Shown piece after piece: positions 11,261 through 20,446 of a stretch of DNA of 44,491 bases. The translations under genes were made by a program, and so were the position numbers. Numbering within the stretch: position 1 is the first letter of the stretch; every line of letters begins with the position of its first letter. The notes under the pieces were generated by a model. It ran no database searches. It was not told the origin of the DNA and worked only from the letters and a program-made list of their open reading frames with translations. This DNA comes from an uncultured Nitrosomonas sp. GTDB taxonomy: Bacteria > Pseudomonadota > Gammaproteobacteria > Burkholderiales > Nitrosomonadaceae. Location of the stretch: positions 1 to 44,491 of the forward strand of contig CADEDJ010000023.1 of NCBI GenBank assembly GCA_902826055.1, written 5' to 3'.

Positions 11261-14200
11261 TTATATCCATGCTTGTTGCAGCATAACGCTACCGAGTAGA
11301 TGAGCATCCGCTTCCGGAGTTTGTGCAATTTCCGCAGCCAGCCATTTACGGTCAACCTCATTGCCGCCTAATCGGGATAGTTGCAACGTTAATTCCGCCT
11401 CATCGGCAGAACGCCCAAGTGTCCGGTTATAGATCGTTTGAATATAATCCAGATCGGATAAATCACCTAAATTAGCTGTTTGTTCGAACCATTGCAGGAT
11501 GTGTTCCGGTTCTATTTGCCCTTCCAGAGCTTGCTGGCCTACCCGCCATTCGATAGGCGTAATATCACGGTTAAAAAAGCTATGGAACAAACGAGCCAGA
11601 ATGCTTTCAACTGAGTTATGAGCAATGGCTACCGTTTCGCCGCTATCAAAGGCAATGATTTCAGCATTTTTGAGACTCAGCATGGATCCTGTGCTTAATT
11701 GCGTCAGTTCCAAGCGGTCATTGACAAATTCTAGATAATTGTCATCGCGCTTGCCCGGCATATGCAGCACATCGTAGCCTGCGCCACCATCAGCTTTAAG
11801 CGCCAATCCTAAAGGCAAATAGCCTTCATCATCGCTATCATCCGCAACAATTTCACGGAGAGCATTGATTTGAATAATACTGCTATCGGTTTCCAAACCT
11901 GCCAACAATTCATCGTTGCTTTTATCTAGCAATCCAATGGCTTCAGGCAGGTTACGAAAAGCTGCCAAAATATCATTGCTACCGGCATCCTGCCAATTTT
12001 GCACGGCATGCCCTTCATCAGCCGTTAAATCGCGTTGCAGCCAGGTTCTTACCAGATAGTGCGCGACAGCCTCCACGTTGGAGTAGGCTATAGCCAAAGC
12101 GGGACCATTGGTAAATTGAATCAGTTCAACATCGGTAAACGTATCCGCTGTGCCATCAGCGTGTGTGAACGTAATGGCATTGCCATCGATCGCTATCTGA
12201 TAGCCGGTTAGCTCACCGGCTTGTAATGCGCTGTCAAATCCGCTACCGCCATTGAGTTGGTCATTTCCCGTGCCACCGTTCAACTGATCGTTGCCAGTGC
12301 CACCAAAAATAATGTCATCACCGTCATCTCCAGAAATTTGATCGCTGCCGCTAAGGCTGCCTACCGTATCGGCGCCGCCGCCGCCGGACAATGTATCATT
12401 GCCAGCACCGAGGACGATAAATTGCTGTTGATGATCGCCGGCAACAAAGTTTTCGCCGCTACCGCCGGTTACTCGCGTAGCACCAATGATTAAAGCAAAT
12501 GCAACATGATCCAGTTGAATGATGGTGCCGGATGGCAGATTGTCGGCATCAATAATCAGCAGTAATGGTTCATTATTTTCTATGGCTGAGCCAGTAATGA
12601 CGATTGGAATGTCAGGTACTTGATTATCTGCGACGGATGGGGTAACAACTTGTACAGTGGCGTGCTGATCGACTGTCAAGGTTGAAATAAATTTATTTGC
12701 TTGGTTGATCATTTCGCTACTGAGCGGAGTGTCTGATCCCAATAATTCCTCGATGTGCTGAATAACGTCAGTTGTTGCATCGCGCAGATGCAACGATTGC
12801 CTGCCTATAATTTTTAGGCCGGTGTCGATCGGCAAACTCATCGTGAGTAAGGTATTTCCATCGGAGTTTTTTAAAGGGATGTCAGCATACGCTCTGAATA
12901 AGCTTGCAGGATCATCTTGACGATCGCTGCTAATTGGCGCGACAGTCGTGACAATCGTGCCATTCGATTGCTTGGTGGTACTCGCGGTTACACCATCGAT
13001 GATGGTTAAGGTTGGAGATGAATTGCTGTTCCCGCTCGCGCTGGATGAGGAACTTGCAATGGTTGCTGTAATGCCATTTCCAACGAGATCGGCAACATTG
13101 GCACTGGCATCGGCGCCGATCATCCAGTCTTCCGCGGCGGCCAGATTATAAGTGGTGGCATCTGTGGATGCTGTCCCTGTTTTATTTAACAGCAGATTGA
13201 CAGCAGTTTTATCCGTTGCACTCAAGGTGGCGGTAAACGATGTACCGGATGTGATTTCAACATCGTTGGAATCAGTCAGTGTGTAGGTTGCGCCACCTTC
13301 TCCAGTAAACGTGAACTTTGAAGCATCGATATCATTGGCTGCGCCGCTGGCTTTTAAAAAACCGCTTCCCGTTACTACCAGTGCTCCACTGCTGGCGTTA
13401 TAAGTAGCTGTTATAATAACAGGAACGGCAACATTGGAAACGGTAATGCCGTTGCCGGTGGCATCGACTACGTTGACCGCAGCATGAGCGCCTGCGGCCC
13501 AATCTTCCGCGGCTGCCAGATTGTAAGTTGTGGCATCGGTGGAAGTGGTGCCATTTTTATTGACGATCTGATTAACCGCTGCTTTGTCCGAACTGCTCAA
13601 TATCACGGTGAATGCTGTGCCGGAAGTAATTTCGACATCGGCGGAGTCGGTCAGGGTATAAGTTGCGCCACCTTCGCCGGTGAAGGTGAATTTTGATGCA
13701 TCGATATCATTTGTGGCGTCGCTAACTTTTAGCAAGCCAGTTCCGGTAACGACCAATGCACCGGCATCAGCATCGTAACTGGCAGAAGTAATCGTCGGTA
13801 CGGCTACATTTGCAGCGGTAATGCCGTTGCCGGTGGCGTCGGCGGTATCGCCGCTGATGGCGTTGGTATTCCAGTCATCCGCCGCTGCCAGGTTGTAGGT
13901 GGTGCCACTGGTGGAAGCGGTGCCGTTTTTGTTGGCGATCTGGTTGACGGCGGCTTTGTCGGTGGCGCTCAGGGTGATCGTGAATGCCGTGCTCGAGCTG
14001 ATTTCGACATCGGCGGAATCGGTCAGCGTATAAGTGCTGCTGCCTTCGCCGGTGAAGGTGAACTTTGACGCATCGATGTCGGCTCCGCCGCCGTTAGCCT
14101 GCAGATTGGTGGCGGTCACGACCAGTGCTCCGGATGAGGCATCGTAAGTGGCCGAGGTAATGCGTGGATTGATTGAAACCGTAACCGCATTGACGGCGTC

Positions 14201-17200
14201 GCTGATATCGATGGCGGCATCGGCGGCGCTCAACCAATTATCGGCGGCCGCCAGATTGTAAGTCGAACCGCCGGCCGACGTTGTGCCGGTTTGATCCATC
14301 AACGCATCGACGTTGGTTTTGTCGGTGCCGGTCAATGTCACGCTGAATGAAGTTGCCGAAGTGATTTCGACGTCTGACGGACTGGTAATCGTATAAGTGG
14401 CATTGGCAACACCACCGGTCAAGGTCAGCGTGGAAATGTCTATATCGTTGCTGACGCCGGTTTTTTTGAAAAGATTGCTGCCGCTAACAACCAGAATGCC
14501 GGTATCGGAATCATAGGTGGCCGACGTGATCGTGGGTGTCTGCACATTGCTGACGGTGATGCCGTTGCCGGTCAGATCGGCGACGGTGATCGAAGCCGCA
14601 GCGCCGGCCATCCAGTCTTCGGCTGCCGCGACATTGTAGGTGGTCGCACCGGAAGACGTTGTGCCATTCTTGTTCAACAATCCGCGAATCGCCAACTGGT
14701 CGTCCGCATTGAGCGTGACGCTGAAGGCAGTGGCCGACGTCACGTCGACAGCCGACGAAGTCAACGTATAACTGCCGCCTTCACCCGTCAGCGTGAGCAG
14801 TGAAACTGTCACATCGTTGCTGGCGCCGCTGTTGGCAACGAAGTTCGTTCCGCTGACCGTTAGCACGTTGGTGCCGGCGTCGAACGTGGCGGAAGTAATA
14901 ACGGGTGCGGCGTAGTTGCTGACGGTGATACCGTTGCCGGTCAGATCGGCGACGGCAACGGCGCTATCCGCGCCTGCCGCCCAATCTTCGGCACCGGCCA
15001 GGTTATAGGTGGTGCTGCTGATCGATGACATGCCGTCTTTATTCAGCAACGCTTCGACGTTGGTCAGGTCGGCGCCGGTCAGAGTCACTGAGAATGACGT
15101 ATCAGAAGTGATTTCTACATCAGTTGCCGTGGTCAGCGTGTAGGTCGCGCCGCCTTCGCCGGTGAAAGTCAGCTTGGACAAATCGATATCGTTGCTGGCG
15201 CCGCTTTTTTGCAAGAAGCCAGTGCCGGTAACGGTTAGCACATTGCTGCTGTAATTGTAGGTGGCTGAAGTGATCGCCGGTGCTGCGATATTCGAAACGG
15301 TGATGCCGTTGCCGGTGGTATCCGCGACGACGACAGCGCTATCCGCACCTGTTGCCCAGTCTTCCGCCGCAGCCAAATTGTAGGTGGTGCCGCTGGTGGA
15401 AGATGTGCCGTTTTTATTGATGAATTGGTTGACCGCGGCTTTGTCGGCGCTGCTTAACGTAATGGTAAAAGCCGTGCCGGAGGTGATTTCGATATCACTG
15501 CTGTCAGTCAGCGTGTAGGTTGCACCGCCTTCCCCGGTAAAAGTGAATTTGGAGGCATCGATATCGTTAGTTGCGCCACTCGCATTCAATAATCCGGTTC
15601 CAGTGACCACTAAATCACCACTGCTGGCGTCATACATTGCCGAAGTAACCGTTGGTGCCGCGACATTGGAAACGGTGATACCATTGCCAGTGGTATCGGC
15701 GACTGCTACGGCGCTGTCGGCACCGGCAGCCCAGTCTTCCGCCGCCGCCAGGTTGTACGTGGTGCCGCCAGTGGAGCTGGTGCCGTTTTTGTTGACGATT
15801 TGGTTGATGGCGGCTTTGTCGGTGGCGCTCAGCGTGACGGTAAATGCCGTGCCGGATGTGATCTCGACATCGGCGGAATCGGTCAGCGTATAAGTATCGC
15901 CGCCTTCGCCTGTGAAGGTGAATTTGGAAGCATCGATATCGTTGGCGGCACCGTTCAGTTTCAGCAAGTCGCTGCCGGTTACCGTCAGGGTGCCGCTGCT
16001 AACATCGTAAGTGGCGGAGGTGATCGTTGGCGCAGCGATATTCGAGACGGTAATACCGTTGCCGGTGGTATCCGAAATATCGGTGTTGCCGATGACCGTG
16101 TTCCAGTCGTCTGCCACGGCGATATTGTAGGTAGTGGCGCCGGTTGAGCTGGTACCGTTTTTGTTGACAATCTGATTGACAGCAGCTTTGTCGGTGCTGC
16201 TCAAAGTGACGGTGAATGCGGCGCCGGAGGTGATTTCGACATCGCTCGAATCTGTCAGTGTGTAGGTCGAACCGCCTTCGCCGGTGAAGGTCAACAGCGA
16301 AGCGTCGATGTCGTTGGCCGCGCCGCTGGCTTTGACCAGGTTCGCGCCGGTAACGGTGAGCGTGCCGGTGCTGGCGTCATACGTGGCGGAGGTGATCGTC
16401 GGCGTTTGCACGTTGCTGACGGTAACGCCGTTGCCGGTGGTGTCGGCGTTGCCGCTTTGCGCCGGATTCCAGTCGGCTGCCGCTGCCAGATTGTAAGTCG
16501 TGCCGCCGACCGAGCTGGTGCCGTTTTTGTTCAGCAAGCCTTCGACATTGAGTTGATCGGTGGCATTCAACGTAACAGTAAAGCTTGTTGCAGATGTTAT
16601 TTCCACGTTTGATGATGTCAATGTATACGTTGCACCACTCTGACCGGTCAATGTCAGTTTTGATACGTCGATATCATTAGTTGCACCACCAGTGGCCACC
16701 ATGTTGGTACCGGTTACCGTCAGAGCATTGCTGCTGGCATCGTAGGTGGCTGAAATGATCGTCGGTGCAGGCGTTGGCTGGAAAACAAAGTTCTCGAACA
16801 AAACATTGTCCTGTCCTGGTGTTCCTGAATCATAATACCCCGAAGTTGTTTGCCGCACCCGAATTTCGTCGACACGGTCAAAATCAGATGATAAATTGAT
16901 AGTTTGGTTGACTGTGCCACCGGTGAGCGTTAGAGCTTGTGTGGCTACTTGCGTGCCATCACGAAAACCGATTGCCTGCATGGAAGTAAAGATGTTTAAT
17001 CCTTCCGTCATTTTTAGCGAAACCAAATCGAATTCGCCGCCACTAGCAGTGGCAAAAACAAACCAAGTTCCTGTCGTGCCGCCGCTGCTGCCATCGTTCA
17101 AGCCAATACCGACCGATACACCCGATCCGAATTGAGAAAGTGAATCGTATAAACCGGCAGGTGCGGTTAGATTGCTCAATGATGCAAAAGCTACACCGAG

Positions 17201-17842
17201 TCCGGAATCGGTACCTTTGACGGTTAAATTGCCATAACTCGTAGTTGCTTTGGTATAACTGCTCAGCGGTTCGCCGCTGAGTTCATCTTCGACGAATGAA
17301 ATGGTTTCCGTCGCTAAGGTAGCGGCATAAGATTCCAGCGTAATCTGGCTAAAAATTGAATCATCCCTGATCTGGCCATGACGAAATGCTAATGTCCAGC
17401 TTCCGCCTAAAGCTTTGGCACCGGTAATGCCCATCGAAGCGGCAATGTTGGTTGCAATGGTACTCCCTAATTCACGTACAAATAGTTGGCCAAGCAGATC
17501 TTTTGCAATGTTGCAACCATATAAGAAAATTTCCGAGGTTTTGTTGAGTGCAAGATTCCATGATTGTATGGCTGATCGATAAATATTGAGTGTGTAAAGA
17601 TTGAGCACTGTGTTGCCCAGTTGTAGCTCGGCTTGACTGCCATGAGACAGAATATGAACGCTGTCGATATCGCAATATTGACTTAATTTCTCGGTAATTT
17701 GCAGAATTCCATCTTGCTGGGCATCCAGAATGACAACTTCTGTTCCAGCTATCACGCCGGTAATCAGTGTTTGATAATCGGTAACATTACTGTCGATGAA
17801 CAAAACAGTTCTTTTCGATGATGTAATTGACTGATTTGTCAT
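11261..17842 (-). CDS. Giant DUF4347 / tandem-repeat / RTX / DUF4214 secreted protein
   Basis: This 2,193-residue protein is probably exported by a type I system and held at the surface or released. The order is: DUF4347 domain (about 12-165), a unique beta-rich region (about 180-358), ten tandem repeats of about 124 residues (360-1595), a linker, RTX calcium-binding nonapeptides near 1810-1870 (GAGNDTLSGG, GGTGNDQLNGG), and DUF4214-like segments to the end (IYNRTLGRSADEAE). There is no Sec signal, consistent with a C-terminal type I signal. The ATG at 17842 has an AAGGA site 10 bp upstream; an in-frame codon at 17896 would overlap the upstream gene and is less likely. No type I exporter genes lie in the window. 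An adhesin role is inferred from the architecture. Confidence 0.9.
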   Translation of the reverse strand: MTNQSITSSKRTVLFIDSNVTDYQTLITGVIAGTEVVILDAQQDGILQITEKLSQYCDIDSVHILSHGSQAELQLGNTVLNLYTLNIYRSAIQSWNLALNKTSEIFLYGCNIAKDLLGQLFVRELGSTIATNIAASMGITGAKALGGSWTLAFRHGQIRDDSIFSQITLESYAATLATETISFVEDELSGEPLSSYTKATTSYGNLTVKGTDSGLGVAFASLSNLTAPAGLYDSLSQFGSGVSVGIGLNDGSSGGTTGTWFVFATASGGEFDLVSLKMTEGLNIFTSMQAIGFRDGTQVATQALTLTGGTVNQTINLSSDFDRVDEIRVRQTTSGYYDSGTPGQDNVLFENFVFQPTPAPTIISATYDASSNALTVTGTNMVATGGATNDIDVSKLTLTGQSGATYTLTSSNVEITSATSFTVTLNATDQLNVEGLLNKNGTSSVGGTTYNLAAAADWNPAQSGNADTTGNGVTVSNVQTPTITSATYDASTGTLTVTGANLVKASGAANDIDASLLTFTGEGGSTYTLTDSSDVEITSGAAFTVTLSSTDKAAVNQIVNKNGTSSTGATTYNIAVADDWNTVIGNTDISDTTGNGITVSNIAAPTITSATYDVSSGTLTVTGSDLLKLNGAANDIDASKFTFTGEGGDTYTLTDSADVEITSGTAFTVTLSATDKAAINQIVNKNGTSSTGGTTYNLAAAEDWAAGADSAVAVADTTGNGITVSNVAAPTVTSAMYDASSGDLVVTGTGLLNASGATNDIDASKFTFTGEGGATYTLTDSSDIEITSGTAFTITLSSADKAAVNQFINKNGTSSTSGTTYNLAAAEDWATGADSAVVVADTTGNGITVSNIAAPAITSATYNYSSNVLTVTGTGFLQKSGASNDIDLSKLTFTGEGGATYTLTTATDVEITSDTSFSVTLTGADLTNVEALLNKDGMSSISSTTYNLAGAEDWAAGADSAVAVADLTGNGITVSNYAAPVITSATFDAGTNVLTVSGTNFVANSGASNDVTVSLLTLTGEGGSYTLTSSAVDVTSATAFSVTLNADDQLAIRGLLNKNGTTSSGATTYNVAAAEDWMAGAAASITVADLTGNGITVSNVQTPTITSATYDSDTGILVVSGSNLFKKTGVSNDIDISTLTLTGGVANATYTITSPSDVEITSATSFSVTLTGTDKTNVDALMDQTGTTSAGGSTYNLAAADNWLSAADAAIDISDAVNAVTVSINPRITSATYDASSGALVVTATNLQANGGGADIDASKFTFTGEGSSTYTLTDSADVEISSSTAFTITLSATDKAAVNQIANKNGTASTSGTTYNLAAADDWNTNAISGDTADATGNGITAANVAVPTITSASYDADAGALVVTGTGLLKVSDATNDIDASKFTFTGEGGATYTLTDSADVEITSGTAFTVILSSSDKAAVNQIVNKNGTTSTDATTYNLAAAEDWAAGAHAAVNVVDATGNGITVSNVAVPVIITATYNASSGALVVTGSGFLKASGAANDIDASKFTFTGEGGATYTLTDSNDVEITSGTSFTATLSATDKTAVNLLLNKTGTASTDATTYNLAAAEDWMIGADASANVADLVGNGITATIASSSSSASGNSNSSPTLTIIDGVTASTTKQSNGTIVTTVAPISSDRQDDPASLFRAYADIPLKNSDGNTLLTMSLPIDTGLKIIGRQSLHLRDATTDVIQHIEELLGSDTPLSSEMINQANKFISTLTVDQHATVQVVTPSVADNQVPDIPIVITGSAIENNEPLLLIIDADNLPSGTIIQLDHVAFALIIGATRVTGGSGENFVAGDHQQQFIVLGAGNDTLSGGGGADTVGSLSGSDQISGDDGDDIIFGGTGNDQLNGGTGNDQLNGGSGFDSALQAGELTGYQIAIDGNAITFTHADGTADTFTDVELIQFTNGPALAIAYSNVEAVAHYLVRTWLQRDLTADEGHAVQNWQDAGSNDILAAFRNLPEAIGLLDKSNDELLAGLETDSSIIQINALREIVADDSDDEGYLPLGLALKADGGAGYDVLHMPGKRDDNYLEFVNDRLELTQLSTGSMLSLKNAEIIAFDSGETVAIAHNSVESILARLFHSFFNRDITPIEWRVGQQALEGQIEPEHILQWFEQTANLGDLSDLDYIQTIYNRTLGRSADEAELTLQLSRLGGNEVDRKWLAAEIAQTPEADAHLLGSVMLQQAWI
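12230..12410 (-). other. RTX (haemolysin-type) calcium-binding repeat block
   Basis: Within the giant gene, this stretch encodes glycine/aspartate nonapeptides of the GGxGxDxLx type, including GAGNDTLSGG, GDDGDDIIFGGTGND and GGTGNDQLNGG. Such repeats bind calcium and fold after type I secretion. Confidence 0.85.
13060..16765 (-). repeat. Ten tandem coding repeats of about 370 bp
   Basis: Ten units of about 122-125 residues follow each other without spacers. Each starts near PTITSATYDASSG, continues through VTGxxLLK..NDIDASKFTFTGEGG, TYTLTDSADVEITSGTAFTV, TLSATDKAAVNQIVNKNGTS and TYNLAAAEDW, and closes with TGNGITVSN. Units 2, 3, 4, 8, 9 and 10 are close to one consensus. Units 1, 5, 6 and 7 share a second variant (QLNVEGLLNKNG / LTNVEALLNKDG). 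The middle units look richer in G+C than the flanking domains. Confidence 0.93.
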
Positions 17843-17870
17843 GGTCTGATTCCTTTTTCTTTTTGGAGAG

Positions 17871-18830
17871 TTAATTTTCTTGCAAATGCTGCGCAATTTT
17901 CATATCAAGATTAGCGCGCCATGTTTGGGGCATTACGGTTAGGATCTGCTGCAAAATTTCTTTTGCCGCAGCAACTTCTTTTTGATCTTCCGATCGTTGC
18001 GTAGCTGCTGAAAGCCACAGATAGGCTTTGGCGAGATGTTCCGCCGTCAATTGGTGCGTGTGCGAATCGGGTTCTGCGGAATAGAATTGTTTACCTGCCT
18101 GGAAATACGCCGGTACGAATTTTAAAGCGGCGGCTTGTTCAAACATTTGCCGGATGATTTCAGGCTTTTGTTCGTTTAACATGCCTTGCTGCATGATCAT
18201 GCCCAAGTAATAAAATGCTTCAGGAGCATGGTTTTGTGCGGCAGTTGCAAACCAATGATAAGCTTCCTGCAAATTTTGAATGGTTGAATCACCGTGCAAA
18301 TAAAATTTTCCCATCCAAAGTTGTGCGGACAGGGAGCCTTGTAATGCTCCCGGACGGCATAGGGCAAGTGCTTTGTGGGGATCTTTGGTGACGCCTCTGC
18401 CAGTCATTAAGAGATTACTGAGCCGGCAATTGGCGTGAAGCTGACCGGCTTGTGCAGCCTTTTGATACCAGTGGGCAGCGGCTGCAAAATCTATTGGGCG
18501 ATGGCTGCCTTGTTCCAAGCAAATGCCAGTCATATATTGCGCAGTTGGAATGCCGCCTTGCGCGGCTTGTTCAAACCACCGGCATGCAATGACTGGGTCG
18601 GCAGCTCGTCCCCAGCCATTTTGATAGAACAGCCCGATGGTGAATTGTGCCAGCGGATTGTTGTGCTGTTGCACGGCCGTCTGGTAACTTGCAAAAGCTT
18701 TTTCATAATCGCCACCCGCCAAAGCTACTTGAGCCGCTTTCATGAGGGAATCAGCATTTGTCTGTGTTGCAAGAGTTACAACAGGCAACAGCGTGACAGC
18801 AACGAATGTTATCTGTAGAAATTTCTTCAT
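17871..18830 (-). CDS. Secreted Sel1-repeat (TPR-like) protein
   Basis: The 319-residue protein starts at ATG 18830, which has an AGGACA site upstream and opens a clear Sec signal peptide (MKKFLQITFVAVTLLPVVTLA). The mature part consists of Sel1-like repeats such as CRWFEQAAQGGIPTAQYMTG, AAHWYQKAAQAGQLHANCRL and AYHWFATAAQNHAPEAFYYL. Such repeats form alpha-solenoids for protein contacts. The frame is open upstream to 18917, but those residues do not look like a leader. It lies between the tail-collar gene and the giant gene, all on the minus strand with short gaps (52 and 28 bp), suggesting one transcription unit. A role in assembly or export of the neighbours is only a guess. Confidence 0.88.
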   Translation of the reverse strand: MKKFLQITFVAVTLLPVVTLATQTNADSLMKAAQVALAGGDYEKAFASYQTAVQQHNNPLAQFTIGLFYQNGWGRAADPVIACRWFEQAAQGGIPTAQYMTGICLEQGSHRPIDFAAAAHWYQKAAQAGQLHANCRLSNLLMTGRGVTKDPHKALALCRPGALQGSLSAQLWMGKFYLHGDSTIQNLQEAYHWFATAAQNHAPEAFYYLGMIMQQGMLNEQKPEIIRQMFEQAAALKFVPAYFQAGKQFYSAEPDSHTHQLTAEHLAKAYLWLSAATQRSEDQKEVAAAKEILQQILTVMPQTWRANLDMKIAQHLQEN

Positions 18831-18882
18831 TGTCCTGAAATTCGAATCAACATCTGAGAAAATTTTCCAGCAGTAACAATGA

Positions 18883-19614
18883 TTATGGACGTGATGGAAA
18901 AATACCGTCGGTTGCAATGATACAATTGACCACTAAGAACGGTTGCATGATCGGGAATGGTTGTGAATTTCCGCTATTTCCGACGGTGACAGCGGTGGTA
19001 GTCGTTGTCACGATATTGAGATTGTTTAATGTGGTTTGAATTGAAGCCGGATGCATGTTGACATTAGGCGCTGTAGTCGAGGAATAAATCTTGGTAAGCG
19101 GGGCAGATGAGATTGCGGCTGCGTTATTTCCTGGTGATGTGGTGTCACCTGCCACATTGGCTCCTTTCAGCGTTGAGGTTGCATTGGCGCCTGAATCCAG
19201 CGTTGATGTTGAAGTCGATACAGCACTGGCGGGATGATTATGTGCAGGCATGTTAACAAGGGATAATGTGACATTTTCCCCACCACCGCTTTGTCCCATG
19301 GAGTAGTTGCTACCGCCACTGAGCTGACCTTTATGGACGGGAACCCTGCCGCGCATATCGGGTAGTTTGAAAGTTGTATTGCCATTTCCGCCATAGGTCG
19401 TGCCTATTAAAGAAAATAACGCCGCATTCTGATTAATAGACATTTCCTGCCCATCACAAGTGGCCCATCCGACTGGCGCATAGTTAAATCCCACAAAACT
19501 GATTTCGCCGACAAAAGGATCCATGCCTGCCGAGACAGAACTGGAAAATGAAGCGCATAGCGCCAATGTGACTGTAAGCTTGGTGAATTGATGCGTTTTA
19601 TGTATAGCCTTCAT
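18883..19614 (-). CDS. Secreted phage tail-collar domain protein (microcystin-dependent protein family)
   Basis: The 243-residue protein has a signal peptide ending near SSSVSA-G and then the tail-collar signature: MDPFVGEISFVGFNYAPVGW, ATCDGQEMSINQNAALFSLIGTTYGGNGNTTF and LPDMRGRVPVHKG. Proteins of this kind (MdpB-like) occur outside phages. The C-terminal half is Ser/Thr/Asn-rich, as in fibre-like extensions. A strong AAGGGGAAT ribosome binding site precedes the ATG. No phage structural genes are nearby, so a resident prophage is unlikely. It is the first gene of the run leading to the Sel1 protein and the giant RTX protein. Confidence 0.9.
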   Translation of the reverse strand: MKAIHKTHQFTKLTVTLALCASFSSSVSAGMDPFVGEISFVGFNYAPVGWATCDGQEMSINQNAALFSLIGTTYGGNGNTTFKLPDMRGRVPVHKGQLSGGSNYSMGQSGGGENVTLSLVNMPAHNHPASAVSTSTSTLDSGANATSTLKGANVAGDTTSPGNNAAAISSAPLTKIYSSTTAPNVNMHPASIQTTLNNLNIVTTTTTAVTVGNSGNSQPFPIMQPFLVVNCIIATDGIFPSRP

Positions 19615-19829
19615 GCTTATTCCCCTTTTTAAAATGTCATGCTTATTTCAAAGATTATGTTTGCGCGAATGATCAAAGTAATTTTTTATTGATAAAATCA
19701 TGCCGGTATCGTAGCAGCCTATTCTGTTTATCATTTTGTGGTAATAAGCAATTTTTTGCCTTTTATTCTGCGCAATTGGGGGGATATGCTACGACTAACA
19801 ATCTAATTTATAGAGTGAGGTGATCAGTT

Positions 19830-20306
19830 ATGAAATTGTTTTTGGGAATTCTATTATTCGTTCTGATTATCGTGTCGGCGCGTTTTAGAAAGTTTGCAGC
19901 GGTTGCGGTACTGGTAGGTATAACAGTGGTGTTATTAGTCTGGCAATATCAGGAATATGCCCGAGACAGCGTTAAAAGCAAGATTCTTCCTGTTGAGTTG
20001 GTTCTACAACATATATCGATTAAGCCATCGACTAATAGCGATGACTACGAAATGACAGGTCGTGTCATCAATAACTCAGAGAGATATACTTTGAATGGTC
20101 TGCTATTAAATGTTATTGCGAAGGATTGCAGGGATAACGAACCTATTGACTGCCTGGTTGTTTCAGAACAAAAAGAAAATGTTTATATTACGATACCGCC
20201 GCGCCAAGCCAGAGATTTTAGAAAAAATATTTATTTATATTCCCATCAAACGATAAAAGATAACCTGGTTTGGGATTATTCCATCCAATATGTCACTGCC
20301 GAATAG
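19830..20306 (+). CDS. Small membrane protein of unknown function
   Basis: The 158-residue protein has two hydrophobic helices at the N-terminus (about 2-16 and 22-43), then an exported-type beta-rich domain. The segment EMTGRVINNSERYTLNGLLL resembles domains describing 'difference from neighbour' such as FxLyD or DUF3426, but I cannot assign it to a family. A GAGGTGATC ribosome binding site supports the start. It is divergent from the tail-collar gene and convergent with the TPR lipoprotein gene. Two cysteines (in AKDCRDNEPIDCLV) may form a disulphide. Confidence 0.7.
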   Translation: MKLFLGILLFVLIIVSARFRKFAAVAVLVGITVVLLVWQYQEYARDSVKSKILPVELVLQHISIKPSTNSDDYEMTGRVINNSERYTLNGLLLNVIAKDCRDNEPIDCLVVSEQKENVYITIPPRQARDFRKNIYLYSHQTIKDNLVWDYSIQYVTAE

Positions 20307-20397
20307 CTGGAAATTCATTGTTGTGATTTCTAACATCAACGATGGGTTTTTGAGGATAGGCGGCTAAAAAACAGTTTTGATGGATATCCAAAGTTCC

Positions 20398-20427
20398 AAG
20401 CCAGCAAAAAATATTTTTTACTGGCTT
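20398..20427. terminator. Bidirectional hairpin terminator
   Basis: Arms AAGCCAG (20398-20404) and CTGGCTT (20421-20427) flank an A6-TA-T6 core, so the whole is nearly a perfect palindrome with A and T runs on both sides. It sits between two convergent genes, where a shared terminator is expected. Confidence 0.7.
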
Positions 20428-20446
20428 AAAATCAGAGCAATGACAG

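Noticed and set aside
15543..16612. Plus-strand open frames opposite the giant gene
   Set aside because: They mirror the tandem repeats in another frame, recur from unit to unit, and have no ribosome binding sites; they are shadows of the repeat composition.
13060..16765. CRISPR array
   Set aside because: The repeat is about 370 bp, continuous and in frame, with no short repeats or unique spacers.
18883..19614. Prophage tail gene
   Set aside because: The protein has a Sec signal peptide, and no capsid, terminase, integrase or other phage gene is nearby.
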